Source: Mycobacterium sp. IS-1742
Lineage (GTDB): Bacteria; Actinomycetota; Actinomycetes; Mycobacteriales; Mycobacteriaceae
DNA: 64,000 nucleotides
NCBI RefSeq assembly: GCF_001500125.1
Contig: NZ_LQIV01000011.1
Span: forward strand, 44,304-108,303
Reading direction: 5' to 3'
The position numbers and the translations under genes were made by a program. Of this stretch, positions 53,496 through 61,287 are shown piece by piece. The notes below the pieces were generated by a model. The model searched no databases. It saw nothing but the letters and a program-made list of their open reading frames with translations, and had not been told where the DNA came from. Each line of letters starts with the position of its first letter. Position 1 is the stretch's first letter.

Positions 53496-53902
53496 CCGAA
53501 TCCACCACGAGGCCGCCCGATGTCGACACCGGGTTCTGGCTGTGGACGGCCGCGCTGCCGCTGCTGGTGATCGGATACCTGATCGACAACCTGCTGGCGC
53601 CCGTCGCGGGCGCGTCGCCGTTCATCAAGGGCATGGCGGTCATGATCGTCGTCGCCGTCTCGGCGATCGTGCTGACGTTCCTCATCCTGTTGCGGCAGGG
53701 CTATCGCTGGACCCGAACGCTGCTGACCGCGGGCGGGTTCGGATCGGTGGCCTACACCGTCACGAATCTGTTCACCGTCGAGCGGGAGTCGCCGGTCGCG
53801 GCGTTCGGCTACGCCGTCACCGCGATCATCGGTTCGGTCCTCATCGCCGGCGGCATCTTCCTGTTGCACCGCAAAGACGCCAACGCCTTCTTCACGCGGT
53901 GA
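53492..53902 (+). CDS. Small membrane protein (Rv0513-like)
   Basis: A 136-residue protein with four predicted membrane helices (about residues 15-35, 43-65, 73-93 and 103-125) and no recognised catalytic motif. The ATG overlaps the hemB stop by 4 bp, so it is translated with the haem operon. Conserved position suggests a membrane helper for haem synthesis or trafficking, but this is inference only. Confidence 0.78.
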   Translation: MTESTTRPPDVDTGFWLWTAALPLLVIGYLIDNLLAPVAGASPFIKGMAVMIVVAVSAIVLTFLILLRQGYRWTRTLLTAGGFGSVAYTVTNLFTVERESPVAAFGYAVTAIIGSVLIAGGIFLLHRKDANAFFTR

Positions 53903-53923
53903 CCAGGCTAGGCTGACCCGACC

Positions 53924-54370
53924 ATGACCGCTTCGCCACTACCGTCGCGGCCGCGCGTCGTCGACATCGCGTTCTGGGCACTGGTCGGCGGGGCCGTCCT
54001 GCTCATCGTCGGCGGACTGCTGGCCGCCACCGTCACCTTCGAGACCGCGCGATCGGCGATCGACTCCGACGTCAGCAACGAGTCGTTGCGCAGCTTCCTG
54101 GCCGTCCAGCGCGGTGTCGGCGTCGGCTCGGTGTTCGCCGGCGCGGCACTGGCGTTCGTCGCGGGCCGGGCCCGGCGCGGCGATCCGCGGTTCCGTCGCG
54201 CGACGGTCGCGCTGGCGCTCGCGATCGCCGTCGTGCTCGTCATGCTGGCCGCGGGCGCCGGAGTGGCGAACCTCGTGACGCTGCTGGCGCTGGTGCCGAT
54301 CGCGGTCGGAACCGTGATGTTGACGCGGCGCAGCGCCACCGGCTGGTACGAGCAGGCCGGGTCCCGATGA
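53924..54370 (+). CDS. Hypothetical membrane protein
   Basis: A 148-residue protein with an N-terminal membrane helix (about 13-38), a short charged loop with RSAIDSDVSNESLRSF (the loop core) and two to three further helices (about 60-80, 90-115 and 117-135). No known family. TAGGCT (53909-53914) ends 9 nt before the ATG, so a separate near-leaderless transcript is possible. It overlaps the following gene by 4 bp. Confidence 0.7.
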   Translation: MTASPLPSRPRVVDIAFWALVGGAVLLIVGGLLAATVTFETARSAIDSDVSNESLRSFLAVQRGVGVGSVFAGAALAFVAGRARRGDPRFRRATVALALAIAVVLVMLAAGAGVANLVTLLALVPIAVGTVMLTRRSATGWYEQAGSR

Positions 54371-54837
54371 CCGGCCCGTCGACCGAGCGGCTGTTCTACG
54401 AGCCCGGCGCCAGTTGGGCGTGGCTGCTCGCCGGTCCCGCGGCGGGCGGCGCGATGCTGGCGATCCAGATCTCCGCCGGGTACGGGTTGCAGCCGTTGGT
54501 GCCGGGGCTGTTCCTGGTGCTGGTGTCGGGCTTCCTGGCCATCCAGATTAAGGCCGCGCGCATCCACACCTCCGTCGAGCTGACACCCCAGACCCTGCGC
54601 CAGGGCGCCGAGATCACCAAGGTGTCCGAGATCGTCACCGTGTTCCCGCCCCCGTCCGGCGCCGAGATGCAGAAGTGGCAGTCGGCCCGGGCGCTGGGCG
54701 AGCTGACCGGTGTTCCGCGCGGACGCACCGGAATCGGTCTCAAGCTGTCCGGCGGCCGCACGGCCCAGGCGTGGGCGCGCCGGCATGCGACCCTGCGCGA
54801 GGAGCTCGTCAGGCTCGTCGAGGACCGGGTGCCGTGA
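54367..54837 (+). CDS. DUF3093-like membrane protein
   Basis: A 156-residue protein. The opening ERLFYEPGASWAWLLAG with two membrane helices (about 18-40 and 42-62), followed by a soluble domain, resembles DUF3093 proteins of actinobacteria. A regular pattern of basic residues follows in the C-terminal half. Function unknown. ATG overlaps the previous stop, and its own stop overlaps the next GTG, so three small membrane-protein genes form one coupled unit. Confidence 0.7.
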   Translation: MTGPSTERLFYEPGASWAWLLAGPAAGGAMLAIQISAGYGLQPLVPGLFLVLVSGFLAIQIKAARIHTSVELTPQTLRQGAEITKVSEIVTVFPPPSGAEMQKWQSARALGELTGVPRGRTGIGLKLSGGRTAQAWARRHATLREELVRLVEDRVP

Positions 54838-55082
54838 GCGCACGGACGCGCGCGCTGTTGGAACTGGTGCTGGCCGCGGCCGCGGCGCTCGGTTGCCTCG
54901 CGAGCTGGGCGGCGGCCGGCAGGCCGGCGACGGCGGCGCCGGTCCTGCCCGGAGAGCCCGAGACCGTCGTGACGGTGTACTCGGCGCCGCTGCTGGTACT
55001 GGCGCTGCTGCTGGCGACGCTTGCGGGAGTGCTCACCGTCGTGGCGGTGGCGCGGCTGCGGCGGAGTGAGCCTCGTCACTGA
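54834..55082 (+). CDS. Small two-helix membrane protein
   Basis: An 82-residue protein with two hydrophobic helices (about 7-30 and 48-72) joined by a Pro-rich loop, ending in a basic RLRRSEPRH tail. The GTG start overlaps the previous stop as GTGA. No family recognised. Confidence 0.62.
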   Translation: MSARTRALLELVLAAAAALGCLASWAAAGRPATAAPVLPGEPETVVTVYSAPLLVLALLLATLAGVLTVVAVARLRRSEPRH

Positions 55083-55122
55083 CCTGTTGGTACAAAGTTC
55101 AAGATCTGTAACACTGTCTCTC

Positions 55123-55983
55123 ATGACCGAACTGGCGCAGAACAACACCGACCTCGACGACGCGTTGCCGCTGGGGCCGCAGTCCCTGGTCTGGCGGTAC
55201 TTCGGCGACAACCGGATGTACCTGATCGGACCCCGGCCCGCGGTTCTGCAGAACATGCTCGCCGAGCTCGGGCAGGGCGTCCTGGACCACTCGGTGTTCT
55301 TCTCCGACACCGCGGCGCGGGTCAAGCGGTCGCTGCCGCCGATCTTCATGACCGTCTACGGCTCCGACGACAAGAACGAGGGCTTCAACGTCCGCGACTT
55401 CCACCACGACATCAAGGGCGAGATGCCCGACGGCTCCCGCTACCACGCCCTCGATCCGGACACGTACTTCTGGGCCCACGCGACCTTCGTCGAGCAGGTG
55501 CTGTACTTCGCCGACACCTTCGTCAAGAAGTTGACGCGCGCGGAGAAGGAACAGATCTACCTGGAGTCGAAGACGTGGTACCGCCGCTACGGCGTCAGCG
55601 ACCGGCCGATGCCCGCAACCTACGCCGAGTTCGAGAAGTACTGGGAGCGCATGCTCGACGAGACCGTCGTCGCCCACCAGACGGCCAAGTACGGCGTGGG
55701 ATACGTGACCAAGGGCTTCCCGTGCCCGAAGGGTGTGCATCCGCTGGTGTGGCGGGTGCTGTCGGTCGGCTTCGATCCGCTCGCGGCGTTCCTCACGACC
55801 GGCGGGCTGCCGCCCCAGGCCCGGCGCCTGCTCGGCCTGCCCTGGAGCGAGCGCCAGGAGCGGCGCTACCAGCGCTTCGCCGCGTTCTGGCGGTCCCGCC
55901 CGGTGAACTGGGTGTGGGACCGGCTGCCGATGAGCGTCCGCTACAACAAGTACGCCCAACGCGGCTATGCGCACGCTGGATAG
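55123..55983 (+). CDS. DUF2236 / MpaB-like oxygenase family protein
   Basis: A 286-residue protein of the DUF2236 family, which includes MpaB and latex-clearing-type haem oxygenases. Conserved parts are [17 protein letters not shown] in part ([11 protein letters not shown]), RDFHHDIKG and [17 protein letters not shown] in part ([11 protein letters not shown]); the His residues could ligand haem. Substrate unknown. The ATG at 55123 is chosen over upstream in-frame codons that overlap the membrane-protein gene. Its last 17 bp overlap the TetR gene, its probable local regulator. Confidence 0.85.
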   Translation: MTELAQNNTDLDDALPLGPQSLVWRYFGDNRMYLIGPRPAVLQNMLAELGQGVLDHSVFFSDTAARVKRSLPPIFMTVYGSDDKNEGFNVRDFHHDIKGEMPDGSRYHALDPDTYFWAHATFVEQVLYFADTFVKKLTRAEKEQIYLESKTWYRRYGVSDRPMPATYAEFEKYWERMLDETVVAHQTAKYGVGYVTKGFPCPKGVHPLVWRVLSVGFDPLAAFLTTGGLPPQARRLLGLPWSERQERRYQRFAAFWRSRPVNWVWDRLPMSVRYNKYAQRGYAHAG

Positions 55984-56560
55984 CGCCACCGAAGCAATCC
56001 TCGACGCGGCGGTCGTCGAGTTCGAACGGCACGGTTTCCGCCGGGTCGCCCTCGACGACGTCGCCCGGCGCGCAGGCGTCAGCCGCACCACCATCTACCG
56101 GCGGTTCGCCAACCGCGACGAACTGGTGGCCGCGGTGGTGGAGCGGGAGAACGTCGCGCTGTTCGCCGACATCGCGCTCGAGCTCAAGAAGGCGGGGCCG
56201 CAGGCGAACTACCACGTCGAGGCGTTCACGCTGTCGATCCTCAAATTCCGCGGACACCGGATCCTCAACGGCATGCTCGCCGAGGATCCCGGCTTCGTGC
56301 TGGCCCTCGCCCATCAGCACTGGGCGGCGGCCGTCGAGCGGATGGCCGAGGCGCTGCGGGTGATCTTCCCGGCCGGATTCGCCGAACGGATCGGTCCGCG
56401 GGCGGTGAACGAACTCGCCGATGTCATCCTGCGCTACGCCGCCGTGGTGCTGTTGCTGCCCAGCATGCAGCCGCTCGACACCGCCGACGATCTCCGTGCC
56501 TTCGCCACCCAGCACTTCCTGCCGAGCCTGCCCGCCGCACTGAGAGCTGTGCACGCGTAA
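55967..56560 (+). CDS. TetR/AcrR family transcriptional regulator
   Basis: A 197-residue TetR protein. Helix-turn-helix at about residues 28-60 ([19 protein letters not shown]). The C-terminal ligand domain is unlike any I can name. It starts 17 bp before the end of the DUF2236 oxygenase gene, so the two are translated from one mRNA and the regulator probably controls that operon. Confidence 0.86.
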   Translation: MRTLDSATEAILDAAVVEFERHGFRRVALDDVARRAGVSRTTIYRRFANRDELVAAVVERENVALFADIALELKKAGPQANYHVEAFTLSILKFRGHRILNGMLAEDPGFVLALAHQHWAAAVERMAEALRVIFPAGFAERIGPRAVNELADVILRYAAVVLLLPSMQPLDTADDLRAFATQHFLPSLPAALRAVHA

Positions 56561-56600
56561 CCGACGTTCTGTTTCGTCGATCACACATTCGGTTAGTCGT

Positions 56601-56966
56601 ATGCACATGAGCGACGACGACAAAGACGAAGAACAGACCGGAGCCGAGGCCAACGCCTCCCAGAAGGTGGCCGACGACCCCGACGCCAAGATCACCGAGA
56701 AACCGGAGATCACGGACAAGCACCGCGAAGCGGCCAAGGAGATGCGCAAGGAATACGAGGAGGAACGGCCCACGATCGTGATGCCGGGGACCGGCGGAAC
56801 GGTCGCCGGCACCGCGGTCAACGACTGGGTCGACGAGAACGGCGAGCCGAAGTTCGGCAAGGACGAGGGCGGCGAGGACAGCGCCGACGGGGACGGCAAC
56901 ACCGCCGACACCGCCGACGACACGAAGGACGCGGAGACCGCGCAGGCCTCCTCCGACTCCAGCTGA
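56601..56966 (+). CDS. Acidic, probably disordered conserved protein
   Basis: A 121-residue protein dominated by Asp, Glu, Ala and Thr. Only the middle (residues about 30-80) looks ordered: EITDKHREAAKEMRKEYEEE forms a charged helix, followed by PTIVMPGTGGTVAGTAV and NDWVD (short conserved core). The tail is low-complexity Asp/Thr/Ala. No family recognised. Two ATGs (56601 and 56607) are possible starts. It stands alone between the TetR gene and the PPOX-fold gene. Confidence 0.62.
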   Translation: MHMSDDDKDEEQTGAEANASQKVADDPDAKITEKPEITDKHREAAKEMRKEYEEERPTIVMPGTGGTVAGTAVNDWVDENGEPKFGKDEGGEDSADGDGNTADTADDTKDAETAQASSDSS

Positions 56967-56987
56967 CCCGGTTCGGAGTCGCGCGCC

Positions 56988-56993
56988 TAGGGT
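56988..56993 (+). promoter_or_regulatory. -10 box (TAGGGT), leaderless PPOX-fold gene
   Basis: TAGGGT ends 7 nt before the GTG at 57001 and overlaps the alternative GTG at 56992, which excludes the latter as a start for this transcript. Confidence 0.5.
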
Positions 56994-57000
56994 GAACCGG

Positions 57001-57492
57001 GTGAGCACTCTGGACAGGACCGCGCCCGCGTTCGTCGAGATGGCGCACGCGATCGTGTGGGCGTCGGTCGCCACCGTCGACGCCAACGGACGCCCGCGCT
57101 CCCGCGTCCTGCACCCCATCTGGGAGTGGGACGGCACCGACCTGTTCGGCTGGATCGCGACCGTGCCGAGCCCGGTCAAACGCGCCCACCTGCAGGCGAA
57201 TCCGTACGTGTCGATCAACTACTGGGCGCCCAGCCAGGACACCTGCAGCGCGGACTGCCTCGTCGAGTGGTACACCGACGACGAGACCCGCACCGCCGTG
57301 TGGGACAAGTTCGCCAACGGGCCCGCCCCGGTCGGATACGACCCCTACGTCATCCCGCAGTGGAGCGGCGGGCCCACATCCGACGAGTTCGCCGCGCTCC
57401 GGCTCACGCCGTACCGGCTGCGGGTGATGCCGGGCGCCGTGATGACCCAGGGCGTCGGCGAGGTGCTCTACTGGCGGGGCCGGTTGCCCTGA
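57001..57492 (+). CDS. Pyridoxamine 5'-phosphate oxidase-fold protein
   Basis: A 163-residue split-barrel flavin- or F420-binding protein. Core strands are ASVATVDANGRPRSRVLHPI (core VDANGRPRSRVLHP) and GWIATVPSPVKRAHL. The typical FMN-site residues of PdxH are not all visible, and many such mycobacterial proteins use F420 instead. Function unknown. Start from the -10 box 7 nt upstream. The neighbouring DUF385 protein is also of F420 type, suggesting a shared redox context. Confidence 0.8.
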   Translation: MSTLDRTAPAFVEMAHAIVWASVATVDANGRPRSRVLHPIWEWDGTDLFGWIATVPSPVKRAHLQANPYVSINYWAPSQDTCSADCLVEWYTDDETRTAVWDKFANGPAPVGYDPYVIPQWSGGPTSDEFAALRLTPYRLRVMPGAVMTQGVGEVLYWRGRLP

Positions 57493-57494
57493 CC

Positions 57495-57508
57495 GGGTCC
57501 GCGGACCC
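57495..57508. terminator. Palindrome with T-run after the PPOX-fold gene
   Basis: GGGTCCGCGGACCC is a perfect 14-bp palindrome 3 bp after the stop, followed 4 nt later by TTTTT (57513-57517). It may form a short terminator hairpin (5-bp stem, CGCG loop) or be an operator for the next gene, whose ATG is 11 bp further on. Confidence 0.35.
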
Positions 57509-57519
57509 ACACTTTTTCT

Positions 57520-57921
57520 ATGGCGTACCTCGAACCGTCGTGGTTCACGCGGGCGGTGTTCAACCGCATCGTGAAGGTCACGGGTCTGAGCGGCGCGCAG
57601 ACGCTGACGGTCGCCGGTCGGCGCAGCGGCCGCGCCCAAAGCGTCCCGGTCATCCCCGTCGACGTCGGCGGGCACAGGTACGTGGTCTCGACGCGCGGCG
57701 AGGCGCAGTGGGTCCGGAACGTCCGGGCAGCCGGGACGGTGACGGTCGGATCGACCGCGTACGAGGCGCGGGAGATCGCCGAGGACGAACGCCCCGTCGT
57801 CCTGGCCGCCTACCGCGAGAAGGCCGGGCGAGCCGTCGAGGGGTACTTCCGCCGGCTCCCGCACGACGCCGACCATCCCGTGTTCGCGCTCACCCCGGTG
57901 TCGGGTCCGAACCCGGTATGA
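57520..57921 (+). CDS. F420-dependent oxidoreductase of the Ddn/DUF385 family
   Basis: A 133-residue member of the deazaflavin-dependent nitroreductase family, which reduces quinones and nitro-compounds with F420H2. Typical segments are TLTVAGRRSGRAQSVPVIPV in part (GRRSGRAQSVPV), YVVSTRGEAQWVRNVRAAG in part (GEAQWVRNVRA). The usual Lys-Thr-Gly-Arg-like loop is RRSGRA here. The ATG at 57520 has no clear ribosome site. It ends 57 bp before hemL. Confidence 0.86.
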   Translation: MAYLEPSWFTRAVFNRIVKVTGLSGAQTLTVAGRRSGRAQSVPVIPVDVGGHRYVVSTRGEAQWVRNVRAAGTVTVGSTAYEAREIAEDERPVVLAAYREKAGRAVEGYFRRLPHDADHPVFALTPVSGPNPV

Positions 57922-57943
57922 CCGGTCCCACTACACCCTGTAG

Positions 57944-57971
57944 TTGACGCGTCCGGCGCGGCTGGGACACT
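57944..57971 (+). promoter_or_regulatory. hemL promoter, leaderless
   Basis: TTGACG (57944-57949) and GACACT (57966-57971) are 16 bp apart, and the -10 ends 7 nt before the hemL ATG at 57979. The first base of the -10 is non-consensus. Confidence 0.55.
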
Positions 57972-57978
57972 GGTGGTC

Positions 57979-59295
57979 ATGGGTGCTGACCACACCGCGA
58001 CCGAGAAGTCGGCGCGGCTGTTCGCCGATGCGTGCGCTGTCATCCCCGGCGGGGTCAACTCCCCGGTCCGGGCGTTCAACGCCGTCGGCGGTACACCGCG
58101 GTTCATCACCTCGGCCAACGGCTACTGGCTGACCGACGCCGACGGCAACCGCTACGTCGACCTGGTCTGCTCCTGGGGGCCGATGATCCTCGGTCACGCC
58201 CACCCGGCCGTCGTGGAGGCGGTGCAGCGCGTCGCGGCCGACGGCCTGTCCTTCGGCGCCCCCACCCCGTCGGAGACCGAACTCGCCTCCGAGATCATCG
58301 ACCGCGTCGCGCCCGTGGAGCGTCTGCGGATGGTCAACTCCGGGACCGAGGCCACGATGAGCGCGATCCGGCTGGCCCGCGGGTTCACCGGGCGCCCCAA
58401 GATCGTGAAGTTCTCCGGCTGCTACCACGGCCACAGCGACGCGCTGCTCGCCGACGCCGGATCGGGTGTCGCCACGCTGGGGCTGCCGTCGTCGCCCGGG
58501 GTCACCGGCGCCGCCACCGCCGACACCATCGTGCTGCCCTACAACAGCGTCGACGCCGTCGAGGAGGTCTTCGCAGACGCCGGCGACCAGATCGCCGCCG
58601 TCATCACCGAGGCCAGCCCGGGCAACATGGGCGCGGTCCCGCCGGAGCCCGGCTTCAACGCCGCGCTGCGCCGGATCACCGCCGACCACGGCGCCCTGCT
58701 GATCCTCGACGAGGTCATGACCGGTTTCCGGGTCAGCCGGTCGGGGTGGTACGGCGTCGATCCGGTCGACGGGGACCTGTTCACGTTCGGCAAGGTGATG
58801 AGCGGCGGCCTGCCCGCCGCGGCGTTCGGGGGTCGCACCGAGGTGATGGAACGGCTCGCGCCGCTCGGCCCGGTTTATCAGGCCGGAACCCTGTCGGGGA
58901 ACCCCGTCGCGATGGCCGCCGGGCTGGCGACGCTGCGCACCGCCGACCACGCGGTGTACGCCGCGCTCGACAAGAACGCCGACCGGTTGGCCGGGCTGCT
59001 CACCGAGGCGCTCACCGACGCCGGCGTCACCCACCGCGTCCAGCGGGGCGGCAACATGGTGTCGGTGTTCTTCACCGCCGAACAGGTCACCGACTTCGCC
59101 ACCGCCCGGGCCAGCGAGACGTGGCGGTTCCCGCCGTTCTTCCACGCCCTGCTCGACGCCGGCGTCTATCCGCCGCCCAGCGCGTTCGAGGCGTGGTTCG
59201 TCTCGGCGGCCCTCGACGACGAGGCGTTCGACCGAATCGCCGCCGCGCTGCCCGGCGCGGCCCGCGCCGCCGCGGAAGCGACGAGGCCCGCATGA
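57979..59295 (+). CDS. hemL: Glutamate-1-semialdehyde 2,1-aminomutase
   Basis: PLP enzyme that converts the HemA product to 5-aminolevulinate. 438 residues. The PLP lysine is in [18 protein letters not shown] (about residue 265), and [14 protein letters not shown] and [10 protein letters not shown] motifs are intact. The ATG at 57979 is favoured by the promoter; a GTG at 57973 is two codons upstream. Its stop overlaps the next start as ATGA, linking haem synthesis to cytochrome c maturation in one operon. Confidence 0.96.
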   Translation: MGADHTATEKSARLFADACAVIPGGVNSPVRAFNAVGGTPRFITSANGYWLTDADGNRYVDLVCSWGPMILGHAHPAVVEAVQRVAADGLSFGAPTPSETELASEIIDRVAPVERLRMVNSGTEATMSAIRLARGFTGRPKIVKFSGCYHGHSDALLADAGSGVATLGLPSSPGVTGAATADTIVLPYNSVDAVEEVFADAGDQIAAVITEASPGNMGAVPPEPGFNAALRRITADHGALLILDEVMTGFRVSRSGWYGVDPVDGDLFTFGKVMSGGLPAAAFGGRTEVMERLAPLGPVYQAGTLSGNPVAMAAGLATLRTADHAVYAALDKNADRLAGLLTEALTDAGVTHRVQRGGNMVSVFFTAEQVTDFATARASETWRFPPFFHALLDAGVYPPPSAFEAWFVSAALDDEAFDRIAAALPGAARAAAEATRPA

Positions 59296-59903
59296 CCGGG
59301 GACAAGACGATCGTGCACGTGATGCGGCACGGCGAGGTGCACAACCCGGAGGGCATCCTCTACGGCCGGCTGCCGGACTACCACCTGTCCGAACGCGGCC
59401 GCGCCCAGGCCGAGGCGGTCGCGGCCTGGCTCGCCGACCGCGACGTGGTCTACGTGGTGGCCTCCCCGCTGGAACGCGCACAGGAGACCGCAGGGCCGAT
59501 CGCCGCGGCGCACGGGTTGTCCATCGACACCGACGACGAACTGATCGAATCGCTCAACGTCTTCCAGGGCAAGCGGGTCTCACCCGGCGACGGCGCCCTG
59601 CGCAACCCGGTCAACTGGCGTCACCTGCGCAACCCGCGCACCCCGTCGTGGGGTGAGCCGTACCGCGACATCGCTGCGAGGATGACCGCGGCGGTGGACC
59701 GGGCGCGCGAGAAGGCCGCCGGACACGAAGCGGTGTGCGTCAGCCACCAGCTGCCGGTGGAGACGCTGCGCCGGGCGATGACCGGCGCACCGCTGCACCA
59801 CTTCCCGACCCGGCGGCTGTGCAACCTCGCCTCGGTCACCTCGTTCTACTTCCACGGTGACACCTACGTCGGGTGGGGTTACGCGGAGTTGTCCGGGCAG
59901 TGA
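59292..59903 (+). CDS. Histidine phosphatase family protein (phosphoglycerate mutase-like, Rv0525)
   Basis: A 203-residue acid-phosphatase-like protein of the histidine phosphatase superfamily. The phosphohistidine motif is [12 protein letters not shown], the second His is in [11 protein letters not shown]. Length and absence of dPGM-specific segments argue against a glycolytic mutase; substrate unknown. ATG overlaps hemL and its stop overlaps the thioredoxin-like gene as GTGA, so it is an integral part of the operon. Confidence 0.88.
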   Translation: MTGDKTIVHVMRHGEVHNPEGILYGRLPDYHLSERGRAQAEAVAAWLADRDVVYVVASPLERAQETAGPIAAAHGLSIDTDDELIESLNVFQGKRVSPGDGALRNPVNWRHLRNPRTPSWGEPYRDIAARMTAAVDRAREKAAGHEAVCVSHQLPVETLRRAMTGAPLHHFPTRRLCNLASVTSFYFHGDTYVGWGYAELSGQ

Positions 59904-60511
59904 GGCGGTGGTGGATCGTGCTGGCGAGCGTGGCGATGGTCGCGCTGGCCGGCTGCTCCACCGGTGACGACGCCGTCGCCCAGGGCGGCACGTTCGAATT
60001 CGTGGCGCCCGGCGGCAAGACCGACATCTTCTACGACCCGCCCGCCGACCGCGGCAAACCCGGCCCGCTGTCGGGCCCGGATCTGCTCGACCCGGCCAGG
60101 ACGCTGTCGCTCGACGACTTCGCGGGCCAGGTCGTCGTGATCAACGTCTGGGGTCAGTGGTGTGCGCCGTGCCGCACCGAGATCGGCGAACTGCAGCAGG
60201 TGTATGAACACAGCCGACACTTGAACGTCGCGTTCCTGGGCATCGACGTGCGTGACAACAACCGCGACGCCGCCGTCGACTTCGTCCGCGACCGCGGGAT
60301 CACGTTCCCATCGATCTACGACCCGCCGATGCGCACGATGATCGCGTTCGGCGGGAAGTACCCGACCACGGTCATCCCGTCGACCGTCGTGCTCGACCGT
60401 GAGCACCGCGTGGCCGCGGTGTTCCTGCGGGAACTGCTCGCCGAGGATCTGCAGCCGGTCGTCGAGCGGCTGGCCGCCGAGCCCGCCCCGGGGCAGGGGG
60501 CCCAGCCGTGA
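59900..60511 (+). CDS. TlpA/ResA-like thioredoxin lipoprotein (Rv0526-like)
   Basis: A 203-residue exported lipoprotein. Signal peptide with lipobox VALAGC (Cys about 19). The thioredoxin fold has the redox pair CAPC in VWGQWCAPCRTE (about residue 88) and cis-Pro region PTTVIPST. By family it reduces apocytochrome c disulfides outside the membrane, with electrons from CcdA. The GTG at 59900 overlaps the previous stop; upstream in-frame starts would lengthen the signal peptide implausibly. Confidence 0.92.
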   Translation: MRRWWIVLASVAMVALAGCSTGDDAVAQGGTFEFVAPGGKTDIFYDPPADRGKPGPLSGPDLLDPARTLSLDDFAGQVVVINVWGQWCAPCRTEIGELQQVYEHSRHLNVAFLGIDVRDNNRDAAVDFVRDRGITFPSIYDPPMRTMIAFGGKYPTTVIPSTVVLDREHRVAAVFLRELLAEDLQPVVERLAAEPAPGQGAQP

Positions 60512-61287
60512 CCGGGTTCGCCGAGATCGCCGCCGCCGGGCCGGTGGCGCTGGCGCTCGGCGTCTGCGTGCTGGCCGGTCTGGTGTCGTTCGCGTCGCCG
60601 TGCGTAGTGCCGCTGGTGCCGGGTTACCTGTCGTATCTGGCCGCCGTGGTGGGCGTCGATCCGGAGGCCGACGCGTCCGGCGCCGTCGCCGTGCGCACGC
60701 GACGTCTGCGCGTCGCCGGCGCCGCCGCGTTGTTCGTCGCCGGCTTCACCGCGGTGTTCCTGCTGGGGACCGTCGCGGTGCTCGGTATGACGACGACACT
60801 GATCACCAACCAGCTTCTGCTGCAACGCATCGGCGGCGTCGTCACGATCATCATGGGTCTGGTGTTCATCGGGCTGATCCCCGCGCTGCAACGTCAGGCC
60901 CGGTTCACCCCACGCCAGCTGTCCACCGTCGCCGGCGCGCCGCTGCTGGGTGCGGTGTTCGCGCTGGGCTGGACGCCGTGCCTCGGGCCCACACTGACCG
61001 GGGTCATCACGGTCGCGTCGGCGACCGACGGGGCGAGCGTGGCCCGCGGTGTCGCGCTGGTCATCGCCTACTGCCTGGGCCTCGGCATCCCGTTCGTCCT
61101 GCTGGCCTTCGGGTCGGCGCGCGCGATGCAGGGGCTGGGCTGGCTGCGCCGGCACAGCCGCACCATCCAGGTCTTCGGGGGAGTGCTGCTGCTGATCGTG
61201 GGCACCGCCCTGGTCACCGGCTTGTGGAACGACTTCGTGTCGTGGGTGCGGGATGCGTTCGTCAGCGACGTCAGGCTGCCGATCTGA
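60508..61287 (+). CDS. ccdA: Cytochrome c biogenesis protein CcdA
   Basis: Membrane electron carrier that passes reducing power from cytosolic thioredoxin to the ResA-like lipoprotein. 259 residues with six predicted helices. The redox Cys pair is in SFASPCVVPLVPGYL and GWTPCLGPTLTG, the standard CcdA positions. GTG at 60508 overlaps the thioredoxin-like stop as GTGA; stop overlaps resB as TGATG. System II cytochrome c maturation. Confidence 0.95.
   Translation: MTGFAEIAAAGPVALALGVCVLAGLVSFASPCVVPLVPGYLSYLAAVVGVDPEADASGAVAVRTRRLRVAGAAALFVAGFTAVFLLGTVAVLGMTTTLITNQLLLQRIGGVVTIIMGLVFIGLIPALQRQARFTPRQLSTVAGAPLLGAVFALGWTPCLGPTLTGVITVASATDGASVARGVALVIAYCLGLGIPFVLLAFGSARAMQGLGWLRRHSRTIQVFGGVLLLIVGTALVTGLWNDFVSWVRDAFVSDVRLPI

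Noticed and set aside
60399..61286. Long 5' extension of the resB frame
   Set aside because: It overlaps ccdA entirely; the ATG at 61287 matches the family N-terminus and the operon's overlap pattern.
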